Shown here piece after piece: positions 54,567-63,608 of a stretch of DNA of 64,000 nucleotides. How positions within the stretch are numbered: the stretch's first letter is position 1; each line of letters begins with the position of its first letter. The stretch comes from Marimonas arenosa (lineage in GTDB: Bacteria > Pseudomonadota > Alphaproteobacteria > Rhodobacterales > Rhodobacteraceae), in NCBI RefSeq assembly GCF_030848945.1, contig NZ_JANHAX010000006.1, positions 186,001-250,000 of the forward strand. Direction: 5' to 3'. A model generated the notes under the pieces. The model was not told where the DNA came from. It worked only from the letters and a program-made list of their open reading frames with translations, and searched no databases. A program made the position numbers and the translations under genes.

Positions 54567-55324
54567 CCCGCATCCTCCAGGGTGGTGCCGAGATAGGCTT
54601 CCTGCACCGCTTTCGATGCCCGCACGTTTTCCGGCGTGTCACTCTCGATGATCTCGCCATAGACAAGCACGCTGATGCGGTCGGCCAGATCGAAAATCAC
54701 GCCCATATCATGCTCCACGACCACCAGCGTCTTGCCTTCCGTCACCTTGCGGATCAGATCGACGATCAGGTCGGTCTCGGAATGGCTCATCCCGGCGCAG
54801 GGTTCATCGAGCATGATGATATCCGCCCCGCCGGCGATGGTGATGCCGATTTCCAGCGCCCGCTGCTCGGCATAGGCCAGCGCGCCCGCCACCACGTTGC
54901 GGCGGCTGGTCAGGTTGATCTGCTCAAGGATTTCATCCGCCTTCTCGGTCAGGTGCCGCTGACCGTTCACCATGTGCCAGAAGGAATACTTGTACCCCAT
55001 CGACCATAACAGCCCGCAGCGCACGTTTTCGAACACCGTCATGTTGTGGAAGATGTTGGTGATCTGAAACGACCTGGAAAGCCCCATCCGGTTGATCTCG
55101 AACGGTTTCTTTCCACTCACATCCTGTCCGTGCAAATGCACGCTTCCCGCGGTGGGGGCGTATTTACCGGTGATCAGGTTGAACAACGTCGACTTGCCGG
55201 CGCCGTTCGGACCGATGATTGCATGGCGTTCGCCCTTATCGATCTTCAGGTCCACGCCCTGAATAATCTTGGCCAGGCCGAAACTTTTCTCCAGCCCCCT
55301 CAGTTCGATGGCAGGAACGCTCAT
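54563..55324 (-). CDS. livG: Branched-chain amino acid/amide-type ABC transporter ATPase LivG
   Basis: A 253-residue nucleotide-binding subunit beginning at the ATG that overlaps the livM stop. Walker A is canonical (GPNGAGKST, Lys44), Walker B is IIMLDEPCAGM and the H-loop His is in VVVEHDMGVIF. The signature reads ALAYAEQRALEIG, not the usual LSYGEQ, so Ser and Gly are replaced by Ala. It powers transport together with LivF. The longer open frame on this strand beyond 55324 is livM in another frame. Confidence 0.94.
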   Translation of the reverse strand: MSVPAIELRGLEKSFGLAKIIQGVDLKIDKGERHAIIGPNGAGKSTLFNLITGKYAPTAGSVHLHGQDVSGKKPFEINRMGLSRSFQITNIFHNMTVFENVRCGLLWSMGYKYSFWHMVNGQRHLTEKADEILEQINLTSRRNVVAGALAYAEQRALEIGITIAGGADIIMLDEPCAGMSHSETDLIVDLIRKVTEGKTLVVVEHDMGVIFDLADRISVLVYGEIIESDTPENVRASKAVQEAYLGTTLEDAG

Positions 55325-56610
55325 CCGTGATGCCCTCCCATATGCGTGGCGTCGTCCCAGGCCGCTTTCAGCCCTGGCGCCAGCTTGACGATGGCAAAAA
55401 GGCTCACCGCCGCAATCGCCAGCACGGTGATCAGCGGCATCGCCCCGTGGCTGTCGAAGGTGATCCCGTAAAGGTTCATCTCGTGATCGCCCAGCCCGGC
55501 ATGGCGCTTGTGGAACAGGATCTCCAGCACCGCCGCCGCCGAAAGAACGAAGGCCAGCGCAGGAATCAGCATCTTGGCATAGGGCACCACCAAGTGCCCG
55601 ATCTTGCCCAGCTTCCAAGGCAGCACATGCATCGCCAGCAGCCCGGCCAGCCCGCCGGGGAAGAACATCACCGTCGCCACAAACAGGATGCCAAGGTAAA
55701 GCGCCCAGATCTCGGTATAGAGGCTCAGCACCGTCTGCAGCAGCGTAAAAACAATAGCGCCGATGATTGGCCCGACGAAGAACCCGACCCCGCCCAGGAA
55801 AGTCACCAACAAGATCGATCCCGAGGTCGTCAGGTTCAGGTTTTCCTCGGTCAGGATCTCGAAGTTGATGGCGAAAAGCGCGCCCGCAATACCGGCGAAA
55901 AAGCCCGAGGCCATGAAGCTCATCCAACGCACGTGGCGCTGCGAATAGCCCAGGAATTCGGCGCGTTCTTCGTTGTCGCGCACCGCGTTGGCGACCCGCC
56001 CGATCGGCGTGCGCGAGTAAAGAAACATGCCCAGCGCCGCGATCAAGAGCCACAAGGCGGTCAGGTAGTAAACCTGCTCCTGCGGCCCGAAATCCCAGCC
56101 CAGCACTTCCGGCCCCATGGTGCGGTCGCCGCTGATGCCTTCCTCGCCGCCGAAGAAGATCACGATGATCACCGAACAGGCCGCCACCAACTCACCGACG
56201 CCAAGGCTGATCATGGCAAAGACCGTCCCGGCCCTGCGGGTTGAAAACGATCCGATCAGGAAGGCAAAGAACAACCCGAACAGCCCGCCGAACACCGGCA
56301 GCAACGGCAGCGGCAGCCACAGACCGGCCTCGACCCAGTTCAGCAGGTGCATGCAGAAAAACCCACCCAGCCCCATATAGACCGCGTGGCCAAAGCTCAG
56401 CATGCCGCCCTGCCCCAGCAGCATGTTGTAGCTCAGCGCGAACACGATGGTGATCGCCATCTGGTTCATGATCGTCAGCGCCGAGCGCGAGTCGAACACG
56501 TATGGCAGGATGAACAGGCATACCGCGGCAATGATCCACGGCAGCGCGTGGTTCAGCGGGATCAGACGGCGGGTTCCGGCCGTCAGCGGTGTGGTTGCAG
56601 GCGTACTCAT
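55321..56610 (-). CDS. livM: Branched-chain amino acid/amide-type ABC transporter permease LivM
   Basis: A 429-residue membrane subunit with about ten hydrophobic segments, longer than most LivM proteins because of an extended C-terminal region after PGGLAGLLAMHVLPW. Family features include SYNMLLGQGGMLSFGHAVYMGLGGFF and RRAGTVFAMISLGVGELV. It forms the channel with LivH in the inner membrane. Overlaps of four bases with livG and livH mark the operon. Confidence 0.92.
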   Translation of the reverse strand: MSTPATTPLTAGTRRLIPLNHALPWIIAAVCLFILPYVFDSRSALTIMNQMAITIVFALSYNMLLGQGGMLSFGHAVYMGLGGFFCMHLLNWVEAGLWLPLPLLPVFGGLFGLFFAFLIGSFSTRRAGTVFAMISLGVGELVAACSVIIVIFFGGEEGISGDRTMGPEVLGWDFGPQEQVYYLTALWLLIAALGMFLYSRTPIGRVANAVRDNEERAEFLGYSQRHVRWMSFMASGFFAGIAGALFAINFEILTEENLNLTTSGSILLVTFLGGVGFFVGPIIGAIVFTLLQTVLSLYTEIWALYLGILFVATVMFFPGGLAGLLAMHVLPWKLGKIGHLVVPYAKMLIPALAFVLSAAAVLEILFHKRHAGLGDHEMNLYGITFDSHGAMPLITVLAIAAVSLFAIVKLAPGLKAAWDDATHMGGHHG

Positions 56611-57563
56611 GTTTCACGCTTCCCGAAAAGGCCCTGCGGACGCACGACCAGGACAATGACCATCAGCAGATAGGGCAGGATCGGCCCGATCTGCGGCAGC
56701 GTCAGCGTCCATAGATCCTGCCAGGCGCTGTCCCAGATCGGCTCCGGCTTGGTAAAGCCGAGGCTTGTCAGAATATCTTCCATCCGCACGTTATAGGTGG
56801 CGGCGAAGGTCTGGATCCAGCCGATCAGAAGCGACGCGATCAGCGCCCCCCAAAGGCTGCCCAGCCCGCCAATCACGATGGTGACGAAAACGATTGATCC
56901 CAACAGGAAGGCCATGCCCGGAAAGGTGCCCAGCACCGGCCCGGCAATCACCCCCGCAAGCCCCGCCATCGCAGTGCCCACACCGAACACGCCCATGAAC
57001 ACCATCGGCACGTTATGGCCAAGGTTCTGCACCGTTTCGGGATAGGAAAGTGCGGCCTGAATGGTCATGCCGACACGGGTTTTCGTCAGGATGTAGAGCA
57101 GCACGAGGAACAGGCCCATCGCGACAAAGATCATGAACAACTTGTAGGCCGGAAAGGTATTGCCGGCGATCTGGAAGGCCGCGAAATCCAAGGCCTCCGG
57201 CGCCTCATAGGCCTGCTGGCTCTTACCCCAGAAGAACTGCACCGCCTCTTCGATCAGCAGCGCCAGCCCGAAGGTAAAGATCAACTCTGGCACGTGCCCG
57301 TATTTGTGCACCCGCCTCAGCCCGTATCGCTCGATCAGCGCGCCAATCACGCCCACGGCGATCGGGGCTACGATCAGCCCCAGCCAGAACCCTGAAAAAA
57401 GGCTGATCTGATAGGCGAAATAGGCCCCCAGCATGTAGAAACTGGCATGGGCGAAATTCAGCACTCCCATCATCGAAAAGATCAACGTCAGCCCGCTGCA
57501 CAGCATGAACAGCAACAGCCCCGTGACCAGACCATCGAGGATATTGACGATAAAGAGAGACAT
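56607..57563 (-). CDS. livH: Branched-chain amino acid/amide-type ABC transporter permease LivH
   Basis: A 318-residue permease with eight to nine hydrophobic segments. Typical stretches are MLCSGLTLIFSMMGVLNFAHASFYMLGAYFAYQ at the N-terminus and GVGTAMAGLAGVIAGPVLGTFPGM in the second half. It is separated from the binding-protein gene by 88 bases with a strong hairpin, and is the first of the permease/ATPase block. Confidence 0.93.
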   Translation of the reverse strand: MSLFIVNILDGLVTGLLLFMLCSGLTLIFSMMGVLNFAHASFYMLGAYFAYQISLFSGFWLGLIVAPIAVGVIGALIERYGLRRVHKYGHVPELIFTFGLALLIEEAVQFFWGKSQQAYEAPEALDFAAFQIAGNTFPAYKLFMIFVAMGLFLVLLYILTKTRVGMTIQAALSYPETVQNLGHNVPMVFMGVFGVGTAMAGLAGVIAGPVLGTFPGMAFLLGSIVFVTIVIGGLGSLWGALIASLLIGWIQTFAATYNVRMEDILTSLGFTKPEPIWDSAWQDLWTLTLPQIGPILPYLLMVIVLVVRPQGLFGKRET

Positions 57564-57607
57564 CAGGTTCTCCTGCTCTCGCTGGATGGTTTTTTTAGGA
57601 AGGGTTT

Positions 57608-57634
57608 CCCGGGCGGCGGCGCGCGCCGCCCGGG
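57608..57634 (-). promoter_or_regulatory. GC-rich stem-loop between the binding-protein gene and livH
   Basis: CCCGGGCGGC (57608-57617) pairs with GCCGCCCGGG (57625-57634) around GGCGCGC: ten G-C pairs. It lies about 17 bases past the binding-protein stop. The minus strand after it is A-rich, not T-rich, so it is not a simple terminator. It has the same position as the hairpins in the two TRAP operons. Confidence 0.68.
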
Positions 57635-57651
57635 GTCTGGATCAGCCGCAG

Positions 57652-58893
57652 TTACGGGCGTTCCATGTTGCAGGTCGTCGCAATGTCCATCGACGCCATG
57701 CTGACGGTCGATTCCCTCACCACGCCGAAACCGGAACCATCGTAGTCAAATTCGACACCCTCGTCGGTATGGACCTGAATGTGCATGTCCTGAATCAGCT
57801 GGTGATCCTGCGGGCGCATGAACAGTTTGCTGCCCCAGATGCTCTGATACTCCATGCCTTCCAGTTGCTTGGCAACGGCCACGACATCATCGGCGGTGCC
57901 GGCACCTTCAATCGCCTTGGCCAACATGCCGATCACGTTGAAGATCCGCGGCTGGTCGATATTGCCATCGGGATGTTTGGCCTTATAGGCCTTGTACATC
58001 GCACTTGCCTCATCGCTCACCGGCGGGTTGATCTGGCCTTCCGCGATCAGACGAATCCGGCCCTTGCCGCTTTCGCCGATGGCGGCGGTGATACCCGAAC
58101 CCGCCGCATAGTAGGTATAGATCGGTCCTTCAAAGCCGTTTTCGATCACCGCTTTGCCCAGGCCCACCATGTCCGAGCCCCAGTTGCCGGTGATCATAGC
58201 ATCGGCGCCCGACGCTACGATCTTGCGGGCGTAAGGCGTGAAATCCTTCACCTTGCCGATCGGGTGCAGTTCGTTGCCGACAATCTCGATATCCGGGCGC
58301 TTGGCGCCCAGCATGCCAACGGCGGCGGCAGCCACGGCCTTGCCAAAGCTGTAATCCTGACCGATGACATAGATCTTCTTGATCCCGTCATTCTGCGCGA
58401 TCACATCGGTCAGCGCGTCCATCTTGATGTCGGCATTGGCATCAAACCGGAAGTGCCAGAAGTTGCACTTGTCGTTGGTCAGCGCCGGGTCGACCGCCGC
58501 ATAGTTCAGGAACAGAACACGGTCATCGGGATTGCGCGAGTTGTGCTTGGCAATCGCGTCGGTCAGCGCGTTGGCCACGCCCGAGCTGTTGCCCTGGGCG
58601 ATGAAACGGATGCCCTGGTCAATCGCGACCTGAAGCTGGATCAGCGATTCCTTGGGGCTGATCTTGTTGTCGAACGGCACAATCTCGAAATTCATGCCGC
58701 CCAGAACGCCGCCGTTTTCGTTGACCACGGCATCTGCGGCAAACTGATACTGATGCAACCCGTTGGTGCCGGTCGAGGCAAACGGCCCCGACAGCGGGTC
58801 GATAAAGGCGATCTTGATCGTGTCGGCGAACGATGCGGTGGCGGTCAGACCAGCCACAGCCACGCCGAGCATTAGTTTCTTGACAGATTTCAT
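57652..58893 (-). CDS. ABC transporter substrate-binding protein (LivK/amide-urea family)
   Basis: A 413-residue periplasmic binding protein with signal peptide MKSVKKLMLGVAVAGLTATASFA (cleavage about residue 23) and GGAGGA before the ATG at 58893. The first domain starts IKIAFIDPLSGPFASTGTNGLHQYQFAADAVNE-like, typical of LivK-type receptors, and the longer C-terminal lobe ends CNMERP. It presents an amino acid, short amide or similar solute to LivHM. The presence of a hydrolase in the operon hints at an amide or ester substrate. The 549 bases upstream hold the promoter. Confidence 0.93.
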   Translation of the reverse strand: MKSVKKLMLGVAVAGLTATASFADTIKIAFIDPLSGPFASTGTNGLHQYQFAADAVVNENGGVLGGMNFEIVPFDNKISPKESLIQLQVAIDQGIRFIAQGNSSGVANALTDAIAKHNSRNPDDRVLFLNYAAVDPALTNDKCNFWHFRFDANADIKMDALTDVIAQNDGIKKIYVIGQDYSFGKAVAAAAVGMLGAKRPDIEIVGNELHPIGKVKDFTPYARKIVASGADAMITGNWGSDMVGLGKAVIENGFEGPIYTYYAAGSGITAAIGESGKGRIRLIAEGQINPPVSDEASAMYKAYKAKHPDGNIDQPRIFNVIGMLAKAIEGAGTADDVVAVAKQLEGMEYQSIWGSKLFMRPQDHQLIQDMHIQVHTDEGVEFDYDGSGFGVVRESTVSMASMDIATTCNMERP

Positions 58894-59442
58894 GAGTTTT
58901 CTCCTCCCATGGTTGGAATTCTGTTGGTTTCTGAGGCGTAGGTCGCCTCTTGTCGTTCCTTCTTGCGGCCCCTGCACGGGGCCGTGCATTGCTACTGCGG
59001 TTATTTCCTCCCCGGTCTCACGGCAGCGCCGCAGCTTCGCCCTGGCGCCTCCCGTCGCACCTCTCGGGCAACGCTCATTAAAGAAAAGCCCATCGGCCCA
59101 ACTCAAGGCTTTGTTGCGCCTCGCGCGCATTACGTGGCGTCAGAATGACACATCCGCGGTAAAGTTCCAAAACCTGTCCGCACCGATCATGGCAGTGCGC
59201 GCCTCGAGGACTGGCAGAACCACGATTTCCACCCAAGCTCAAACGCTCATCACCTTTTGTGTCGGTTTCTTTGAAATCCACAACTTATTGAGGTTATCCC
59301 CAACAAATTGCTTTACAGGCACGACATCAGCCCCCACCATATCTCGTAGGAAAAGGCGGGAAACCGCCATTTTCTAGAGCAGGCAACAAGCGCTTGGGGG
59401 CGCTTTCCGGTCCCGGCGCTATGTAACGAAAGAGGTGTCGGC
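58894..59442. other. Intergenic region between the divergent binding-protein and ybjN genes
   Basis: No gene is supported in these 549 bases. Short antisense frames lack start signals. The stretch 59230-59350 is AT-richer and is the probable promoter area for ybjN or for a small RNA; a single TTATCCCCA near 59296 resembles a DnaA box but is isolated. I see no clear terminator or repeat. Confidence 0.4.
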
Positions 59443-59943
59443 ATGGCCCTGAGCGAGCAGTATCTCGACGACGAAATTCACCCCATCGATATTGTGGAAA
59501 GCCTCGCCGCCCACCACGACTGGGACTTCGACCGCATCGCCGACGACCAGATTGCCATGGCCGTCGAAGGCCAGTGGCGCACCTATTCCGTCACCCTGGC
59601 CTGGTCTGGTTACGACGAGACCCTTCGCATGGTCTGTTCGTTCGAGATGGAGCCACCCGAAGACAAACTGCCGGCGCTCTACGAGGCGCTGAACGCCGTC
59701 AACGACCAGTGCTGGGCCGGCGCCTTCACCTACTGGCCCGAGCAGAAGCTGATGGTCTACCGCTACGGTCTGGTTCTGGCCGGCGGTCAATCGGTCAGCG
59801 CCGAGCAGATCAACACGCTGATCTCTGCCGCGGTGATGAGCGCCGAGCGCTACTACCCGGCGTTCCAGCTTGTGGTCTGGGGCGACCGCGCCCCGCACGA
59901 GGCGCTGCAGGTCGCCATTGCCGAGGCCTACGGTCGCGCGTAA
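59443..59943 (+). CDS. YbjN domain-containing protein
   Basis: A 166-residue cytoplasmic protein of the YbjN family, which shares the type III secretion chaperone fold. HPIDIVESLAAHHDWDFDRIADDQIAMAVEGQWRTYSV forms the conserved N-terminal half and LPALYEALNAVNDQCWAGAFTYWPEQKLMVYRYGLVL the second. The role of such proteins is poorly defined; they are linked to stress and motility in enterobacteria. proC follows after 33 bases, so an operon is likely. Confidence 0.88.
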   Translation: MALSEQYLDDEIHPIDIVESLAAHHDWDFDRIADDQIAMAVEGQWRTYSVTLAWSGYDETLRMVCSFEMEPPEDKLPALYEALNAVNDQCWAGAFTYWPEQKLMVYRYGLVLAGGQSVSAEQINTLISAAVMSAERYYPAFQLVVWGDRAPHEALQVAIAEAYGRA

Positions 59944-59976
59944 CATCTGCCCCCGGAACAGGAGACGGGGGACCTT

Positions 59977-60792
59977 ATGGATATGTCGGACATCGCCGCG
60001 CGCGGCTTGGTGCTTCTCGGATGCGGCAAGATGGGATCGGCCATGCTCGAAGGCTGGCTGGAATCCGGCCTGCCACCCGCTTCGGTCCATGTTCGCGACC
60101 CCCACCCGTCCGACTGGCTCAAATCCTCCGGCGTTCACATCAACCGGGATCTGCCCGCCGCCCCGGCCATCGTGCTGATTGCGGTCAAGCCGCAGATGAT
60201 GGCCGACGCGTTGCCGACGCTGAAGGAATATGGCAACGCCAATACCCTCTTCCTCTCGGTCGCCGCCGGTACGCCGATCGCCTTTTTCGAATCGGTTCTT
60301 GGCCCGGACACCCCGGTTATCCGCGCCATGCCCAACACGCCGGCAGCAATCGGCAAGGGGATCACCGCGATCATCGGCAATACCCGCGCGACACCCGCCC
60401 ATCTCGATACCGCCGAAGCGCTGCTTTCGGCCGTGGGTCAGGTCGTCCGGCTCGATGCCGAATCGCAGATGGACGCCGTCACCGGCCTCTCCGGCTCGGG
60501 TCCCGCTTACGTCTTCCACCTGATCGAATGCATGGCCGCTGCCGGCGCGGCTCAGGGCCTCGCCCCCGATCTTGCGATGAAACTCGCCACTGCCACCGTC
60601 GCCGGCGCCGGCGCGCTGGCGATGGAAGCCGGCGAGACCCCGGAACAGTTGCGCATCAACGTCACCTCGCCCAACGGCACCACCCAGGCCGGCCTCGAAG
60701 TGCTTATGGACGCCGCGACTGGCCTGTCGCCGCTGATCGACAAAACCGTGGCCGCCGCCACCCGCCGCTCGAAGGAGCTCGCCAGTGACTGA
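59977..60792 (+). CDS. proC: Pyrroline-5-carboxylate reductase
   Basis: A 271-residue ProC, the last enzyme of proline synthesis. The NAD(P)-binding motif LLGCGKMGSAMLEGWLESG is at about residues 12-30, IRAMPNTPAAIGKGITAI is conserved, and the C-terminal AVTGLSGSGPAYVFHLIECMA forms the proline-binding loop. It overlaps the csaA start by 8 bases and follows ybjN. Confidence 0.95.
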   Translation: MDMSDIAARGLVLLGCGKMGSAMLEGWLESGLPPASVHVRDPHPSDWLKSSGVHINRDLPAAPAIVLIAVKPQMMADALPTLKEYGNANTLFLSVAAGTPIAFFESVLGPDTPVIRAMPNTPAAIGKGITAIIGNTRATPAHLDTAEALLSAVGQVVRLDAESQMDAVTGLSGSGPAYVFHLIECMAAAGAAQGLAPDLAMKLATATVAGAGALAMEAGETPEQLRINVTSPNGTTQAGLEVLMDAATGLSPLIDKTVAAATRRSKELASD

Positions 60793-61126
60793 CCGGATCG
60801 GTTTCGACGATTTCATGAAGGTGGACATCCGCACCGGCACCGTGACCCGCGCCGAAGCTTTTCCCGAGGCGCGCAAGCCCGCGATCAAACTCTGGGTCGA
60901 TTTCGGCCCGGAGATCGGCGAGCTGAAATCCTCGGCTCAGATCACCTGCCACTATGCTCCCGAAACCCTGGTCGGCCGGCAAGTCATGGCCGTTGTCAAC
61001 TTTCCTCCGCGCCAGATCGGCAAATTCATGTCACAATGCCTTGTGCTCGGTGCACCGGACCGCAACGGCGAAGTGGTGCTGTTGCGCCCGGATCAGGAGG
61101 TGCCCAACGGGGCAAGGATGTTTTGA
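60785..61126 (+). CDS. csaA: tRNA-binding protein CsaA-like
   Basis: A 113-residue single OB-fold tRNA-binding domain from a GTG within the end of proC. FDDFMKVDIRTGTVTRAEAFPEARKPAIKLWVDFG is the EMAP II/Trbp111-type core and FMSQCLVLGA matches CsaA. Homologues bind tRNA and act as secretion-related chaperones in Bacillus. It could supply in trans the domain that MetG of this organism lacks, which is speculative. Confidence 0.92.
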   Translation: MTDRIGFDDFMKVDIRTGTVTRAEAFPEARKPAIKLWVDFGPEIGELKSSAQITCHYAPETLVGRQVMAVVNFPPRQIGKFMSQCLVLGAPDRNGEVVLLRPDQEVPNGARMF

Positions 61127-62073
61127 CCAAACTGCTCATCACCCGCCGTCATCCCGACGCGGTTCTCGACGCCGCGCGGGCGTTCTGCGATGTCACGGTT
61201 CGCGACAGCACGGCGCCGCTCTCCGAGGACGAGCTACGCGCGTCCCTGCAGGACTACGATGCCATCATGCCGACGCTGGGTGACACCTATTCCGAGCATG
61301 TCTTCGCCGATGTCGCCGCGCCGCGCGCCCGCATCCTCGCCAATTTCGGGGTTGGCTATAACCATATCGACACCATCGCCGCCGCGCGCCACGGCATCGC
61401 CGTCTGCAATACGCCCGGCGCCGTGACTGACGCCACTGCCGACATCGCCATGACATTGATCCTGATGAGCGCACGCCGCGCCGGCGAAGGCGAACGGATG
61501 CTGCGCGCCGGCAACTGGCAGGGCTGGCACCCGATGCAGATGCTGGGCATGCACGTCTCCGGCAAGACCGTCGGCATCATCGGCATGGGCAATATCGGCA
61601 CGGCCATCGCGCGGCGCTGCCACTACGGCTTCGGGATGAAGGTGATCTATGCCAATCGCTCGGAAAAGCGCATGGAATTCCCGGCCGAGCAGATGTCGCA
61701 GCACGAGCTGGCCCGCCATGTTGACATCGTCGTCGTCGCGGTGCCGGGCGGGCGCGAAACGCATCACCTGATCGGGGCCGGATTCCTCAGCTCGATGCGG
61801 CCGCATGCCCATATCGTCAACATCTCGCGCGGCGACGTGATCGACGAGACCGCTCTCGTGACGGCGCTACAAAAAGGCCAGATCGCTGGCGCCGGGCTGG
61901 ACGTCTACGAACACGAACCGCACGTTCCGCCAGAGTTGATCGCGCTCGAAAACGTCACGCTCCTGCCTCATCTCGGCACGGCCGCACTCGACGTCCGCGT
62001 CGCGATGGGCCTCATGGCCGTTGACAACCTACGTGTCTTCTTCTCCGGGGAAAGCCCGCCCAACCTGGTCTGA
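61123..62073 (+). CDS. D-2-hydroxyacid dehydrogenase (glyoxylate/hydroxypyruvate reductase type)
   Basis: A 316-residue D-2-hydroxyacid dehydrogenase from a TTG at 61123 that overlaps the csaA stop (TTGA), with AAGGA upstream. The NAD(P) motif GIIGMGNIGTAIARRC is in the centre, and the catalytic residues are Arg in NISRGDVIDE, Glu in DVYEHEPHVP and His in LLPHLGTA. It reduces glyoxylate or hydroxypyruvate. It ends the ybjN-proC-csaA run. Confidence 0.92.
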   Translation: MTKLLITRRHPDAVLDAARAFCDVTVRDSTAPLSEDELRASLQDYDAIMPTLGDTYSEHVFADVAAPRARILANFGVGYNHIDTIAAARHGIAVCNTPGAVTDATADIAMTLILMSARRAGEGERMLRAGNWQGWHPMQMLGMHVSGKTVGIIGMGNIGTAIARRCHYGFGMKVIYANRSEKRMEFPAEQMSQHELARHVDIVVVAVPGGRETHHLIGAGFLSSMRPHAHIVNISRGDVIDETALVTALQKGQIAGAGLDVYEHEPHVPPELIALENVTLLPHLGTAALDVRVAMGLMAVDNLRVFFSGESPPNLV

Positions 62074-62141
62074 TCCAGCCCCTGCTACTTGATTTCTGCC
62101 GCCAATAGGCGTCATGTCTTCGCTATTCAGGAGGTGGGCCC

Positions 62142-63263
62142 ATGTATCAGCCAGCAATAACCGGCACCGGCGTCTTCACGCCCGAGCTCGTCATCACCAA
62201 TGCAGAGCTGGTCGAGGCGTTCAACGCCTTCGCCGAAAAGTTCAACGCCGAGAACGCCGCCGCCATCGCCGCCGGTGAGATCGAAGCCATGGAACCCTCC
62301 TCGACCGAATTCATCTACAAGGCCAGCGGCATCGAACAGCGCTACGTTCTTGAAAAAGAAGGCATTCTCGACCCCAACCGGATGTATCCCCGGTTCCGTC
62401 AGCGTTCCGACGACGAACCCGGCATCATGACCGAGATTGCCATGGACGCCTGCGACAAGGCGCTCAAGCAGGCCGGCGTTTCAGCCGAGGAGATCGACCT
62501 CGTGATCTGCGCCGCCTCGAACATGGAGCGCGCCTACCCGGCGATCGCGGTCGAGATCCAGAAGGAAATCGGCGCCGGCGGCTTTGCCTTCGACATGAAC
62601 GTCGCCTGCTCGTCCGCCACTTTCGGCATTCAGGCCGCCGCCGACATGATCCGGTCCGGCAGCGTGCGAAAGGCCATCGTCGTCAACCCTGAGATCACCT
62701 CCGGCCACCTCGAATGGCGCGACCGCGATTGCCATTTCATCTTCGGCGATGTCTGCACCGCCACCGTTCTGGAACGGGCCGAGGACGCCAGGGGCGCGCA
62801 CTGGCTGATCCATTCCACCCGCTGCGCCACCCAGTTCTCCAACAACATCCGCAACAACAATGGCTTCCTGCGCCGCAACCGCCCCGACGGGATGAAGGAC
62901 CGCCGCGACATGCAGTTCATGCAGAACGGCCGCAAGGTGTTCAAGGAAGTGGTGCCGATGGTCTCGGCGCATATCGCGCAGCACATGGCCGACGAAGGCT
63001 GGCAGGCAGGTGACCTGAAACGGATGTGGTTGCACCAGGCCAACAAGACGATGAACGATTTCATCGGCCGCAAGGTGCTGGGCCGCGAGCCAGCCCCGGG
63101 CGAACAGCCCAATATCCTGCAGGATTATGCCAATACCTCGTCGGCTGGCTCGATCATCGCCTTTTCCAAGCATTCAGACGACATGCACCCTGGCGACAAG
63201 GGGCTGATCTGTTCCTTCGGGGCGGGCTATTCAGTGGGCTCGGTGCTGATCGAACGGGTCTAA
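62142..63263 (+). CDS. Beta-ketoacyl-ACP synthase III family protein
   Basis: A 373-residue thiolase-fold synthase after a GGAGGTGG site. The nucleophile is Cys156 in NVACSSATFGIQ, His in WLHQANKTMNDF and Asn in DYANTSSAGSII complete the FabH triad. It is about 50 residues longer than FabH, with an insert near residues 30-50 (NAFAEKFNAENAAAIAAGEIEAM) and a broader region around residues 215-240, like the longer KAS III proteins that use medium-chain acyl-CoA. Whether it serves fatty acid synthesis or a shunt cannot be told. Confidence 0.92.
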   Translation: MYQPAITGTGVFTPELVITNAELVEAFNAFAEKFNAENAAAIAAGEIEAMEPSSTEFIYKASGIEQRYVLEKEGILDPNRMYPRFRQRSDDEPGIMTEIAMDACDKALKQAGVSAEEIDLVICAASNMERAYPAIAVEIQKEIGAGGFAFDMNVACSSATFGIQAAADMIRSGSVRKAIVVNPEITSGHLEWRDRDCHFIFGDVCTATVLERAEDARGAHWLIHSTRCATQFSNNIRNNNGFLRRNRPDGMKDRRDMQFMQNGRKVFKEVVPMVSAHIAQHMADEGWQAGDLKRMWLHQANKTMNDFIGRKVLGREPAPGEQPNILQDYANTSSAGSIIAFSKHSDDMHPGDKGLICSFGAGYSVGSVLIERV

Positions 63264-63381
63264 CCAGCGGCCGCTTGCCAATCCCCTCCGGGTCGGCGAT
63301 TGCGCTCCGAAGCATTCATGAAAAGCCGCAATTGGCCTGGAAGGGTCATTGGTTTCGAATTGGCTTCGCCACTCCGACCGA

Positions 63382-63500
63382 CTGGGGGGCCAGCCCCCCA
63401 GACCCCCCGGGATATTTGGAGAAAGAGGAAGACAAGCGTGTTTTCCTTCATCTGACCTGAAATATCCCGGAGGGGGTGCGGGGGAGGCAGCGCCTCCCCC
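63382..63500. repeat. Compound hairpin repeat downstream of the KAS III gene
   Basis: Three inverted repeats are packed together: CTGGGGGGC/GCCCCCCAG (63382-63401, loop CA); CCGGGATATTT (63407-63417) with AAATATCCCGG (63460-63470) around 42 bases; and GGGGGAGGC/GCCTCCCCC (63480-63500, loop AGC). The part TATTTGGAGAAAGAGGAAG inside the long loop resembles the tails at 44495-44520 and 46197-46207. The 345-base space 63264-63608 holds no gene. The structure sits between convergent genes and resembles rhodobacterial intergenic repeats. Confidence 0.7.
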
Positions 63501-63608
63501 GCCTCGGTCGGATCGCCGCGCGATCCGAACAGGGAACGTCCCCTTCAGGCCAGAACCCGACATGCCTATCCAGCAACTTGAATCGATGCCGGACCAGCGC
63601 AGCTTTTC

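Noticed and set aside
59296..59304. DnaA-box-like TTATCCCCA
   Set aside because: Single copy with one mismatch, no cluster and no dnaA, dnaN or parAB genes nearby, so no origin is claimed.
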